Source: Carya illinoinensis
Lineage: Eukaryota > Streptophyta > Magnoliopsida > Fagales > Juglandaceae
Reading direction: 5' to 3'
Assembly: GCF_018687715.1 (NCBI RefSeq)
Contig: NC_056753.1
Span: forward strand, 16,096,501 to 16,160,500
DNA length: 64,000 nucleotides
Within the stretch, counting starts at the first letter, position 1. Every line of letters begins with the position of its first letter. A program made the translations under genes and the position numbers. Shown here piece after piece: positions 24,546 through 37,190 of the stretch. The notes under the pieces are model-generated. The model worked only from the letters and a program-made list of their open reading frames with translations. It made no database searches and was not told where the DNA came from.

Positions 24546-24731
24546 TGTTGTAAAATCAAAGAAAATAGAGAGAACAAAATGCAAAGAGAGAGAGAGACTT
24601 CATATTATTCATACCTATGAACCTAGAAATATCCCCATATATATAGGGGTACAAAAGTCTTAATTGACGACTAAGACCTGATCAATTATGATGGCTAACT
24701 GTGGTCATACAATACAAATTGGTTTATAACA
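24546..24731 (-). repeat. Outer right LTR of the palindromic composite
   Basis: 186 bp, TGTTGTAAAATC to TTTATAACA, followed by the target duplication AAAAC. It acts as the 5' LTR of the - oriented copy. Confidence 0.8.
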
Positions 24732-24736
24732 AAAAC
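24732..24736. repeat. Target-site duplication AAAAC (right)
   Basis: Right partner of 14445-14449. Confidence 0.7.
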
Positions 24737-25097
24737 TATATTTATGTTAGAAATAGCTAAAGCTGTAAACACCTAATTAACAACATATCCATCACAAGCT
24801 CACAACCCTTGTCCATATTCACCTGAGAGGTACTCCAAAAAACCATGAAAAGGACACTTTCAGACTCCACAACAGAGAGTAAAAGGCACCATATCTGAAC
24901 CAGCGTGAGCAAGAGCAACTTACATGTTTATAAGCGCTATATCTGAAACAACAAGAGTAAGTTATCAAAAACTTGATTAAATTAGAACAAAAAATAACTC
25001 AAAATAATTTATTATGTCATTCATTGGATTTTTCTCTTTAAAAGATTTTGCAATAATTTAATTTATCATAAACAAATAAAAATACATTTTGCAATAA

Positions 25098-26119
25098 ATC
25101 TAGAACTTGCTTTGTAAATTTGTAAATTAAAAGAGAGTTTACAGTAAAAGTTATCAAATTAATTGCAAAGTCGTTCTAAAAAGCTATTTTCATACATTAC
25201 AAAAATGTGCCTAGGCTTCCATCACTCTTCCCTTGGGCCATGTTTGATTTGATGCTTTTTTCTTATTTTGTTCTTGGGGGGGGGGGTGAATGATGTACAT
25301 AAAAATAAAAATAAGTCGAATACTCAGTAAGTATTACTTCATACTATAAAAGTATACTAACATATGTTTTTATTCATGCATTCATCATTCATCTAAATAC
25401 TTTACATAATGCATTCATTTTCTTTGAATTTATTACAAGTTGCAGTTTTTTTTTTTTTTAAAGGTTTTCATTTCTCATAAAATATTTTCAACTTCTTGTA
25501 CGTTCATTCATAAAGAAACTAAATTATTCATACATTCAATTACTCTAATCATTTTTCCTCTCGCTGGTACACATTGTTACACCCCGTACGTTAGGGTTAG
25601 TAATCTTTTGGACTTGAATTCCGCTTGTGGCTACAAGTTGGAAATCCCTTTCAGTTAAGAGGTAGCACTGTATGCACTACCAATACTACTTACTTGGCGT
25701 TGCAATCTGCCATTCCATTGGTACCATCATTCATTCAATCATTTATGGCAGTTATGTAGTTTTATACATTACAACATTTATTTCATTTCCTTTCTTTCTC
25801 ATTCATAAGTCTATTTCATTTCATAAACATCATTCCAAAGCATAAGCATAAATATCATCAGTAAACATTGTTTCATAGCATCCATTAAACATTCTTTCAT
25901 AGCATCATTTAAATAATATTTCTTAGCATCAAGCATAAACCTCAACAAATCATTTCATGGAACATATATATAATAAGTACTACATATAACATTCATTCAT
26001 ATGCATACAACTATTATTTGAGGTGTATCAATACAGGCTGCCAAAAAAGGCCGTTACATACATATATGTTAAAACATTAATACTTAGCATACTTTCATAA
26101 AACATCATTTCATTTTCAA
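25098..26119. repeat. LTR-like block, copy A
   Basis: It matches 28631-29696 in the same direction over about 1 kb. Shared landmarks are AACTTGCTTTGTAAATT, GTGCCTAGGC, TGTTACA-CCC and TTAATACTTAGC. It has no coding capacity. It resembles decayed Ty3/gypsy LTR sequence, but family and edges were not established. Confidence 0.5.
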
Positions 26120-26288
26120 GGTTACGTACCGGCCCCCCATCCCGCTGTTGCAAGTGGAGTCGCTAATAGTATTCTAGTGTACGATGGTAGACCACACTTA
26201 GATTTGTGGTTTGCACATCCACCCATAAATCACATTGATGCCATGCATCTAAATGACCATTTGATCAACTGTTCTGAACTAATCTTAC

Positions 26289-26650
26289 ACTTTTTTTTTT
26301 TTAATAGAAAAGCCTTTCATTAAAAGGATATTAGCAGTACATCGGTCTCTCAATCCAAAGGACTGGAGCAATTACATTAGGAAGGATCCACACCATAGGT
26401 AATATCACTAAAATTAGACAATTACAACTTATGACTTAAAAAATACAAGTCAAATTCTAACTTTTCTAACTCCCTAACACACAAATTTCTTAATAGCTGG
26501 CAGGGTCTTATCCAGCGCCTCCAAACTAACTGTTTGAAAGCTAGATCACTATCTTACTCCACCGTCTAAGACATACCTCCAAACCACCAAACAAAGCTCC
26601 GTCTCCTCTAGAGTGGAGCTGAAAACTCTATGGATCCAAGGTTCTAGAGA
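26289..26650 (-). mobile_element. LINE-like 3' end
   Basis: On the - strand the sequence ends TTAATGAAAGGCTTTTCTATT followed by a poly-A (a T run on +). This is a common 3' end for plant L1-type non-LTR elements. The upstream part is non-coding here. Confidence 0.45.
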
Positions 26651-27253
26651 CAGACCTATTTCTATTTTTATATTATTATTTTAACCTAAATACTCCATAC
26701 AAAAAGCAACAATTCAACATTAAACCAGTAAAATGACCATTCGACCAGCTGTTAGTCATGATGGACTTTTGCACATTTTGATATTTGTTTGTTCTGCCCA
26801 CGTTGAAAGATCCCTTGCTGTCTATCCATATTTGTCCTCCGAAAACACCCACGTTTTCTGCACATCTTGAGCAGCAAGCATGCATGCCTCCCCCAATAGC
26901 AAACCACCGCAAACTAGCCCCGGAGTGCACTCCAACAACTCCTTGAAACCGAGCACTTGAATGCATCCACCACCATAGGTTGAGCATGCCAAGCCTGACA
27001 CCCACTCATTGAGAGCCTCCAACTCCAAACACTGCCACCACAAACAGCAAGAGGCGTTTCCCAAGATTCAACTTATACCCCAAAGGTTAAAACCCATCAC
27101 AACTTAATAATACCAAAGTCAACCGAATAATGGTCCTTTTTCGAGGCATGACCTTTGGCTGAAGGAACCCAAGATCTGGGCAAATTAGTAGTGAAAAACA
27201 ATCATTGTTTTTAAAAAAAGGAGCAGATATAAGAAAATCATGTTTATAATTAC

Positions 27254-27257
<4 letters not shown>

Positions 27258-27313
<56 letters not shown>
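27258..27313. repeat. (GA)n microsatellite
   Basis: About 28 GA units in an uninterrupted run. A second, shorter run is at 27394-27424. Confidence 0.9.
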
Positions 27314-27314
<1 letters not shown>

Positions 27315-27390
27315 CCTACTGAAATGGCAACAGTGAGAGCACTGAGAGAGACAGCCACAAAAACTTAGGGTTTCACAATTTCGATGCACG

Positions 27391-27393
<3 letters not shown>

Positions 27394-27424
<31 letters not shown>
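27394..27424. repeat. (GA)n microsatellite
   Basis: About 15 GA units, 80 bp after the first run. The intervening sequence is not repetitive. Confidence 0.9.
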
Positions 27425-27427
<3 letters not shown>

Positions 27428-28201
27428 TTTGCGCTAGGAGGTGCTACAGCTACATTGCCTTTTGTTTTATAAAAACTGTGTACCTGGATGTCAAAACCAC
27501 ATATGGGCCAGATAGGCTCGGGTTTGACGATGCGGGTTTCGGACCGGGTTGCACCCAATTTGGATATAGTAACCACATTCGGACCAGCTCGGAATGAAAC
27601 CAAGCCTAGTTGAACAGGCATATTGAATGGATAAGGAGAGAGGTGTCACAACAGTTATTTATTTAGTTACAACCAATCTAGAACAGAGCCAAAATGCTTG
27701 ATGTTCTAGCTTCTTTATTTATTTTGGAAAAAATATATTGAATTATGTTAATGGCAATAAAGTGGGTTGGCCTGAATTTTACTCACCTCAAAATCGCATA
27801 AGCACGGAAAATCACTATGGATTGAATTGGGTTCATCAATTGAATTTTTTTATAATGAGAGTTCTTGATTTTTCACTAAACTATCTTGATTCATTCCAAA
27901 GACAGACTTTCAAATGGAATTGGGTTATTTTCCTAAGGATTAAAAGAAATGGTATCTTGTTTTAAATTAATTTAATGGGTTAGAGCATTCACGAATTGTG
28001 GTGTCCTTGACCCTGCTTGTGTTTTGGTGGAAGTGGTGACATCAAGATGTTGGCCCCAAGGTTCACACACCCCCAGCATAGAGTAACATCAAGTGTATGC
28101 ATATATTCAATACTATAGTGTGCAATTAATTCACAATGTAAAAATAAAAGTGATGGTCATTAAATCTAATAGTACTAGAATCTAAGAGTAAAGTTACATA
28201 G

Positions 28202-28345
28202 AGTCGTGGAATGTGCAAACGCCGCACAATCGTTTTGAAAAAGAGTAGGATCCACAATTAAAAAGTTAATTTTTTTTTTTCATGTGAATTCCGTATTAAT
28301 TCACTTTTTTCAAAGAGACTGCGTGGCATTTGCACAACCACGACT
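28202..28345. mobile_element. MITE-like element with AGTCGTGG termini
   Basis: The termini AGTCGTGG and CCACGACT are perfect inverted repeats. The match continues with gaps (GTGCAAA versus TTTGCAC). The interior is A/T-rich and non-coding; about 144 bp. Confidence 0.6.
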
Positions 28346-28630
28346 GCAAATATCATTTCTCAGAATTTAAAACTACATCACCAAACAAATATCTATAAGC
28401 CACAGGTCTTCCAAACTCCGGTGTTTAAATATTACAATCATCCTCAGGTCGAGCCGAATCTCCACGCTCGTAATCGTCATTTGTATCAAAATCTATGGTT
28501 CTACGATGTAATCCTCATTCTTATGGTAGGACTTCAATAAATTGTTTTAGAAAATGAGACAAAAATTACTGAACTTTTTAAAAAATTTTCCTTTCCTTCA
28601 CATGATATAAAAGATTCTATATTTAAATTT

Positions 28631-29696
28631 GAAACTTGCTTTGTAAATTAAAAGAGAGTTTATAGTATAAATCATTAAATTAATTACAAAGTCCTTCAAC
28701 AAAAAGTTGTTTTCATACATTACAAAAACGTGCCTAGGCATCTGTTACTCTTCCCTTGGATCATATTTGTCTTGATGCTTCTTCCTCATTTTGTTCTTGG
28801 GAGGGGGAGAGACATACTGAAAACAAAATGAATTGAAATCAATAAGTATTATTTCATTCTGTAAAAGTATATTGACATAGGTTTTTATTCATGCATTCAT
28901 CATTCTTCTACATACTTTACATAACACATTTATTTCCTTTAAAAACATTACAAGGTAGGGTTTTTCTTTAAAAAGGTTTTCATTTCTCATAAAATATTTT
29001 CCATAACTTAAAGAAACTAAATCATTCAATTACTCTTATAAATTTTCCTCTAGTCGATACACACTGTTACATCCCATATGTTGGGGTTAGAGGTCTTTTG
29101 GACCTGGATTCTGCTTGTGGCCACAAGTTGGAACCTTTTTCAGTCAAGGGGTAACACTGAATGCACTACCAGTACTACTTACCCAACATTACAATCTGCC
29201 CAATCCATTGGTAGCATCATTCATTCTGTTAGTCATGGTTGTTACATAGTTTCATACATTAAAACACGTTTTCTTTCCTTCTCATTCATAAGTCCATTTC
29301 ATTTCATAAATATCATTTCAAAGCATAAGCATAAATACCATCAGTAAACATCATTTCATAGCATCCATTAAACATTCTTTCATAGCATCATTTAAACTTC
29401 ATTTCATAGCCTCATTTAAATATCATTTCATAAAGTTATTTAAATATCATTTCATAGCTTCAATTAAATACCCATTCATCACATCATTTAAACATCATTT
29501 CTTAGCATCAAGCATAAACCTCAACCAATTATTTTATGGAAAATAAATATAATATGTACTACATATAATATTCATTCACATGCATATAACTATTCATTGA
29601 GGTGCATCAATAGGGGTTGTCAAAGAAGGCCATTACATATGTATATCTTAAACCATTAATACTTAGCTACTTTCATAAAACATCAATTTATTTTCC
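28631..29696. repeat. LTR-like block, copy B, with internal tandem repeats
   Basis: Direct partner of 25098-26119. Between 29346 and 29516 it contains about seven degenerate copies of a 22-24 bp unit near CATTTCATAGCATCATTTAAA. Copy A has only about three or four, so the array has expanded or contracted. Confidence 0.5.
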
Positions 29697-32600
29697 TTCA
29701 TTGCATAAAAAGAACATTTTTCGTAGAAGCTTTTCATTTTCATTTAGAAAACTCTAGAAACGTATGAACATAATACTTACCTGGACTCCATGCTATTTTC
29801 ATTTCAAGCAATCCATTCATATGTTTGTTAGATGACAACTTACATGCATAAATAACTTTACATTATACCTTTTCTTAAGTGCATAAGCAACTAAAACTTA
29901 GAAAATGCATAAACTACCTTCAACTTAGACTTCCTTCACTTAGATCCATTCAATTATAAAATCCATCATCCGTACATTTCTTTATCATAATTTTTTTAAA
30001 TTCTTAAAATTGTAGCCTGGGACTCGAAGTCACCTTATTAACACCTAGCATTCTACTTCATGTTCTTATCCTTTAAAGTGAACCTCCATGATTCACTTTA
30101 AAGGTTAAGACACACTATCACCTTCATCATGCTCTCCCTACCAAACCATATATTTTGACGCATAATTTGAACCAACCAAGTTATACAACTCAACCTTAGT
30201 CAATATATACATTTCTTCCTTCATTCATGCACAATCTAACCAACACTTCATCATAACTCAAACCAAGAATAATATAAAAATTTAAGCCAACCTTGAGACT
30301 TAAATATTATATACTCATACTCAAGACAGATTGTCTATTATATATAGTAAATCTGTGTGGCATATGTGTCCAACCAATTTACACATGTACCTTACTTCTT
30401 TATCACCTAAAATCAACATATAGGTCACTAAAACGTCCGCTTGTGTATACAATATTTCCTACAAGCCAACACAATCCTAACCAACATATCACTTCACACA
30501 GCATGTCCAAACTACACACGATATCCCGACACATCACACGACATACAAATCACAAACTACACAAACATCCCATCATTTCACATGATACAATCACATTACA
30601 ACTTTACATTTAGTCTCATCACTTCATAACATACCGCCATATCACCAACTACGTCACAACTACACAACAACTCTGTCAGTTCACACTACACATAGCCACA
30701 ACACAAACAACACAATAATGCCCATCACTTTAACTACACAGCCACATCACAAACCATATTGTTCACAATCCACAACATAGGGCTCATTCACAACACTGAT
30801 TAAGCTTTACAAATATAATAAATTATCAAGGTAAAGAGACATAAATTGTAATCTAGGTTGATGGGCTAAGAGCTTGCTGCTGCTTGCTATTTGGGGCCTC
30901 ATGGCATCAAAAGCTACTGGTTTGGGCTATGATTGTCCCTTGGTTGTGGTTGTTTTACCACTTAAGGAGGATGTTGATTGGGCATGAGGAAGGAGGAGAA
31001 ACATGGAGGGAGAGCTTCAGTGGTGCTACTGGGCAGAGCTAGGTGGTGGTAAGGGCTAGGGATTGTGGTGATACACGATGGAGAGAGAGGGAGGGAGTGT
31101 GTGCTAGAGGCCAATTGAGGGAGGATGGGAGAATGGGAGGTGATCTGCCAGAAGGGGTGTTGTGGAAGGTTCACGATGGAAGGTTCACGGCGAGGGAAAG
31201 GAGACAAAGGTGGTGTTGTCGGCTTGTGGCAACGCATACACAACTACTGAGAGAGTAAGAGAAATAAAGGGGTTGAGGGAGGCATTGATGGGTTGATCAG
31301 CGTAGGGTAAAAGTGAGAGAGGGACGTAGAAGAGCTGTTGGCGACCATGGTGTCATGGCATGGAGGATGGTAGCAGCGGAGCCCTAGTCTAGTGTGATGC
31401 CCTTAGCTTTATTTTGGGATTGGATGGTGATTGTAACGTCGAGATATGTAAGTCAAGGCCACATACCCCGTTCATGACAGTTAAGTATGCAATGCATTTA
31501 GCATGTTTCTAGCTGTGTGCAATAATTCGTAGTAGAAAAAGTATAAACTAAGTAAAGTTTAGAGCAAATAATAAATTCATGGTACCAAAAGGCAACTATA
31601 TCATCCCAAAAGTTATAAGTCATTAATAATTTCCTCAAAAAGATTTCATTATCAAATTTCCCAAAACCATTATAGGTCTTTGAAAAAATGAACCTCAATT
31701 TCTGAAATGGAAATCTTTAGTAGCACTAAGATCCTTTCACTGGTTACACTCAAGAAAATTCTCCTTCTTTGTAGGGGCTGGGGCTCAAGAAGTCCTTAAT
31801 TGGAAGCAACTTCCTTTGCCTTTATAGAAAAATCTCTTGCTTGTTTAAGATATCCCGTCACAAAATCCATGTGCTCCTTCATCTTAGGACTTCTTCTGGC
31901 TTGGATGACTCGATCCTGTGGTCATCCTTATCAAGGGCTTCTAGAATATCCTTATGACGTTGAGTCGTGAATCCAAACAGGTGGCAACAAAGTTATAACG
32001 AGCTTCTACAGTAAACTCATCCTTTATCAGCCCATTAATCTCATTCATTATTCTTAAGGTCTTGCGTACCTATCACAATTTCTACCATTCTAAGTTGGAA
32101 ATGGTGGTGGAAATTACCACGGTGAGGTTTTTAGAAATCTTAATAAGTAAACAAATAACATATAATAGATAATATAAGCATACAAAAGCGAACCATGAAA
32201 TGAATGTATGGACATATACTTGACACAGAAAATTCACTTATGCAATTTGACTTTTCAATATCACGTGATAGAGTTCTTTTTCCTTTGCACTTTGAACAAT
32301 TTGATACACATCTTTTACTTATGACCTTATCTTACTTATAACAATATGGTTGGATACCTCACAGCTACCCTATGCAGCATGTATTCCTTGCTAGTTACCG
32401 CATCGCCCTATGACCCACTTGGCTGAGGTGAAGTCTTATCCTTGGGCAACAGTTCGTCATATTCACCTTCACCACACACAACACATATATGCACCTACTA
32501 GTTTTAGGTGCAACCTTGCTCTAGTATCCTTTAGAAATGATCCATTTGAGGTCCGCCTACTGTACTTCGTTGACTCAGGGGTTACACTCCAATTTATACA

Positions 32601-33740
32601 TTCTAGAGTAAACATAAGAGTTTCATTTAGGATTTGGGTTGCCCAAAGTGGTGGCTCTAGCCCTTTTATTTTATTTTTTTTATTATTATTTTTAAAATTT
32701 ATGTAGCATGTTAATGGTGCATTCTTATTATTTTAAACGCTAACTATGCATATAACGTGTCATTTTTTTATTGGTTATGACATGATAGTTATGTGTCACG
32801 TTAACATTTTCTGTCACTAAAAATACTTTGACACTTGGAGGGATATTTTTGAATAGGCACCTAATCTTTGGCATCAGTTTAAAACTTTTTAAACTATAAA
32901 TGGTCAAGGTTTACGTAGGCTACTGCTATAACAAAAATAAAAATAACTTAACAATTTAACGTACTACATCAAATTATGTCAATTTATAAATTTATATTTA
33001 TAAAATCTTTTTGTGGCTAAAGCATTTTTTTATAACTTTATAGAAACTAAGACATAAGTAAATGGAGTCATCATCCTTTATCCGACCAGCCCAGCACCTT
33101 CCCCTGGTGCCCCAACGCACAAGGCGTGTGGCTAGGTGGGATGATTTCAAGAATATTCTTTAGATCATTCTCACATTAGAGCCCCATGGGCTCCTCCCTC
33201 GATTGCAACGCGGGGTAGGAGTTCCCCAGCAACTCGCTACTCTTGGGGAATTTGTTATTAATTTCAACTCGGTAGACAATGTCACGGGGGGTGGTGAAAA
33301 TCTAATATGCTATTGACACCACCTCCTGTTGCAAACCAAAGGGAAAGACGCAAGACGTCCATCAAAATGGCTCACACATTCATCAACCTGAAGAATCTTA
33401 AAAGTAATAAAAAAGACATTGCGAGAGTGATTTAATGAACTTTCAGGATCATTCAGGATATAAAAGTCGAAGAGGGGCTCCAAGTCTTTGTCATCTTACA
33501 ACAAATGAAAAGATCATAAATATAAGGGAAGTTGCAGTATGTTTTGAACAAAAAAAGTTAATTAAACTAAATACAATATCTGATACAAAGTAAACTATTA
33601 TCAATCACAAGGAAAAACGCATTTAAATGTCATTGGGTTGTGATTCTCTCTTTCTCCCCCACCCCCCCTTTGGCAACTAACTTGTGGTTGTGATTATCGT
33701 ACATTTGGGGCATTCTTTTCATGTAAATACATATTCCTTG
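29697..33740. other. Repeat-derived intergenic sequence, no gene seen
   Basis: 29700-30800 is C/A-rich low-complexity sequence continuing from copy B. 30900-31400 is G/A-rich. 32650-32880 is A/T-rich with short inverted repeats. 33060-33500 is GC-richer but without a credible ORF. I see no supportable gene here. Confidence 0.4.
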
Positions 33741-33744
33741 CATA

Positions 33745-35811
33745 TCATTTCTTCATAATCATCAGCCTCCTGCTTGATCTTCTGACAGATGCAGCAGAAA
33801 TTCCTGAGACACATTTGTCCTCTCCAAATAATTTTGTTGGACGGCCCACCTTTGTAGCTCTTCTTGGCACACTCACTTCAATCATGTTTCTAGCAGCATT
33901 GGATGTGGTAGCCTGATCACTATAGTTACACTTCGTGTGAGGGTTGGGTGAAAGTCTGTCTTCCTGTTCCAATCTAGAATTCTTCAATCTAGTCATGCTT
34001 CTGGTGGAAACACCTCTAGTTGAGGTGAGGGCATTCATACTGATCTCAGAATGACAAATAGGTTTCTGATTTTCTACTCCTGTCATATCCCTTGAATTCA
34101 AGCCACTATTATCATTGTCGGAATTATGATCAACCTTAATCTCCTTTTGACAAAGTGGAGTGTCATTTACTCCAGATTGACTATTACCCTTAGATTTTCC
34201 CAGTATATTATTGTAAATGCTGTTTGTTATCAAACGATGTTCACGATCTCCGAAAGTGGATATTAAAAGATCACCTATCCTAGTCACTGGGAGATCTACT
34301 AAAGAAAATGGAAAAGTTCCATCTCTTCTGAAACGCAAAGATGAGTCATCAGAAGTAGAAACCCTTGTTGAAACACCTCTGTCAGTAGAGTCTTCACTGG
34401 AACAACCAACAGCATACTCTTCCCAGTTATAGGGAAATCCAAGCAGGAAACGATTGCATACCTTTCCACATTAATCAATAAGAAACAGATATTGAATTAA
34501 AACAACATTTGAACTAGAAACCCTTCATACATATACAATTACATATACAATAAGTCTAGCAGTAATGGAAAAACACAGGTGAACTAGGCTAATATCACAT
34601 TAATGTCAATCAAAGGGTATGGTAACAAGGAACAGAAACATTACAATACTATTGTCCTCCATTTAATTTCAGTGTCAGTCTTAAAAGTGTGCTTCTGCAT
34701 TTATTCATATTCCACCTAGGGTCCCAGCCCATCTCACTACTCCAAGTAGTTTGGAAGAAGGCTTACCTCACTTGAGTCGAGCTTAATCATTAAGAAACAA
34801 ATACACCCAACATGATATCATGCAGCTGACTCATGTACTCTTGAATTTTACGTTGAAAGTATAGGAAAGAACTAATCAAAGAGGAGTTATATACCTCAGA
34901 TGGAAAACCATTTTGATGTGTCCGAGACCTATTTATGAAACCACTGATTGTAATTTTTATGCCATCCATTGTATCAAGAGTGGTGGCATCATGTCTATGG
35001 GAAATTGCAGCAGAGCAAAAAATTCTTACTCCTACTCTCCTGTAAAGGAACAAAAAGAATTTAAGAACAAATATATAGATTTTTTTCATTTCCTAAAGGG
35101 TTGCAAAACTCTTGTTTGTTTCAGTTTTACATTGACCATAGCGTGATTGAAATATCATACGAAAACTCTCGTTTCTTTCACAAGTCAGAAAAATTTTCAT
35201 TCATTCATTTCTTTTCCAAACCGACAATAAAATTTAGCAATCAGATAAACAGAAAACTTGATCTTTTCTTTCTTGTATTGAACTTTAATTGAGAGTGAAA
35301 TTACAACAAAACCTAAACAACCTCCAAAAACCCTTTTTGGGTTAACTTCAATTTCCTGAGATTCTTGATATTTGCTTCAGAACTTCATTTTCCTTCAAAT
35401 TCTTGATATTTTCTCTTAGAACTATAAAATTTTTCTTCATATAGACACGGACACCTATCTTTTGAGAAACTTCATATGAAAAGACAAAAGCCTCTTACTC
35501 TAACGAAGCAACCCCTCCAACAGCTAAACCCTTCCCATGAGGAGCCCTTACCAGCCACCAATCATGCAATAACACCTTTACAACAATTTGCAATAAAAAT
35601 TAGGAGAAAGAAAGAATAAATTCAGAAAATGAGAGAGTATGCTTGTTGAGTTTGTAAAAGGGGGCAAAATCTGTACAGATTTGAAGAGCGGGGAAGAGAG
35701 GATTGTGGTGGGAGTTCGGGTTATCGTGTTCGGATTTTTCTGCTCGGAGTTGGGTGATACTTTTGGGATGAGAGTCGTAGCAGAGATCGAGTTTCTTCTC
35801 GCCTTCGACAT
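33745..35811 (-). CDS. KNL2: SANTA-domain KNL2-like kinetochore protein (four exons)
   Basis: Exons on the - strand: 35811-35677, 35575-35499, 35039-34895 and 34461-33745. All splice sites are GT-AG and the joined frame is 358 codons including TGA (357 aa). The SANTA domain spans about residues 46-136: it opens with H-D-W-W-L-V, continues G-L-A-V-G-G and the G-F-I-N-R-S-R-T-x-x-N-G-F block, and closes with F-P-Y-N-W-E-E-Y-A. The rest is polar, with basic clusters near the end (R-R-S-S-R-R). Plant KNL2 proteins recognise centromeres and help load the centromeric histone CENH3. No CENPC-k motif is visible, so it fits the beta-KNL2 type or a shortened copy. The start at 35811 is preferred; an in-frame ATG at 35886 would add a poly-Lys stretch. 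Confidence 0.82.
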
Positions 35812-35889
35812 TGGCTCTTCTGCTGTGTGGCAGAAAGGCGGGAATCGAACACTCCTTTTGCGGGGTTTTTTTTTTTTTTTTTGCATTTA

Positions 35890-37190
35890 TGTGCTGATGA
35901 AGGAGAAAGCGGCGCGGTTAAACTGTTACGAGAAAGGATACTTGCATTTATCACCTTATGTAATTATTTTAAATAAATAAATATAAAATTTATTAAAAAT
36001 TTATTTTTTAATAATAAATTTCAGTTTACTTTTTAAATAATTATATAATATTTACATATTCTATAACTATACGTAACGTTACTCAATTTATATATTTAAT
36101 TTTATCTAATTATTTATGACTTTTGCAGGTCCAACTCTCTCTTTCTTTTCTAAAGTTTATTGTGATATTTGAAAGCTTTATTGGGAGGAAAGTTTAAATT
36201 AAAAAATTGGATTTAGACCGGTTTTTATATTGTACAAATTGGCTGTATCCGATCCGATTTTAATTATGTATTTTTTGAAATTGGACTGGTTTAAAAAGAA
36301 TATATAAATTAAATTTTAAATATTATATAAATAATATATATTATATATAAAAATATATAATATATATATAATTTTTATATATAATATATACAATTATATA
36401 TAAAGCTGATTTAGTGATTTTATTTTATAGCATAATTTTGTTTTGAAGTTTTTTTATTTTAAATGATTAAATAATGACTAAATAAAAAATTTAAAAAGTA
36501 GAAGGTTAAAATTTAAAAAATATTTATATTTAAGTGGTGTTAAAATATTAAAATAAAATAAATTAAAAGATTTGTGAAACGAAACTAGGCCTAAGGCTAA
36601 ATCACAATGTATATAATGTTTTCAAATATATCTGATTTGAGAATATTATAATTTCTTTTAATTTTTAATATATATTTTATACCAAATGTTAAAATTTTCA
36701 CAGAAAAAAAAAAAGGAAAAAAAGAGAGGAGGAATTCTTCTCTATGATCCTAATTTTTATTGAAAACCTACAATTTTTGAATAATTGTACATGCCGTAGT
36801 ACAAACCGTAGAACTCTATCCCAAAAAGGTTTATGAGGTGTGTACCACGGTCTATACAATTATTTAAAAATGAGTAGTTTTATGTATAATTTTTAAATAG
36901 ATAAATTTTATATAAGTCTTTTGTAAAAATATAAATCTTATTAAAATATATTTTCTTTTCAAACTTTGTAAAGTGTGATCTATTTATTTAGAAAAGCTTG
37001 TACGAGATTTTTCTATTTAGGATGTCTCTTGAAGAATTGAGGATTTAGAAACGTACATGTGGTAAAAGAATTGACAATTTATAAAATTAATATACGTTTC
37101 AAAAATAACAAACTTGAGTTGAGACAAAACAAAAAAATGAATAGAAAAATGATTAAAAATAATGATATTTAAGAATTAAAAAAAAAAAAG
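35890..37190. other. AT-rich intergenic region upstream of the KNL2-like gene
   Basis: No coding signal. Around 36215-36300 there are ACCGG / GATCCGATT motifs resembling the hAT-like subterminal sequence. 36774-36871 forms an imperfect inverted repeat (AATAATTGTA...GTAC / GTAC...ATACAATTATT), possibly a MITE. Confidence 0.4.

Larger units (their letters stand above)
14450..24731 (-). mobile_element. Palindromic Ty1/copia composite with one target duplication
   Basis: The outer ends are two LTRs in - orientation (14450-about 14636 and 24546-24731). AAAAC flanks both sides (14445-14449 and 24732-24736), so the whole 10.3 kb appears to have one target-site duplication. Inside, the left half is a + oriented copia copy with its own LTR (14646-14831) running to about 19937. 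The right half is a - oriented copy from 24545 leftward to about 19938. The two halves match in reverse complement for about 4.7-4.9 kb with many substitutions and indels. RNase H residues ending in an R-R-L-E-D-L-like tail and the R-S-S-N-N-L-A motif suggest the Ale/Retrofit lineage (inference). No intact ORF remains. Confidence 0.85.

Noticed and set aside
14450..24731. Inverted duplication of host DNA (segmental palindrome)
   Set aside because: Both arms start at LTR ends and carry RT and RNase H motifs, and the outer limits coincide with a 5-bp duplication. A retroelement origin explains it better.
27738..27965. 75-codon + strand ORF
   Set aside because: A/T-rich, no similarity recognised, no supporting splice or promoter signals.
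31043..31258. G-rich ORFs on both strands
   Set aside because: Purine-rich repeat sequence with short ORFs on both strands; no conserved motif.
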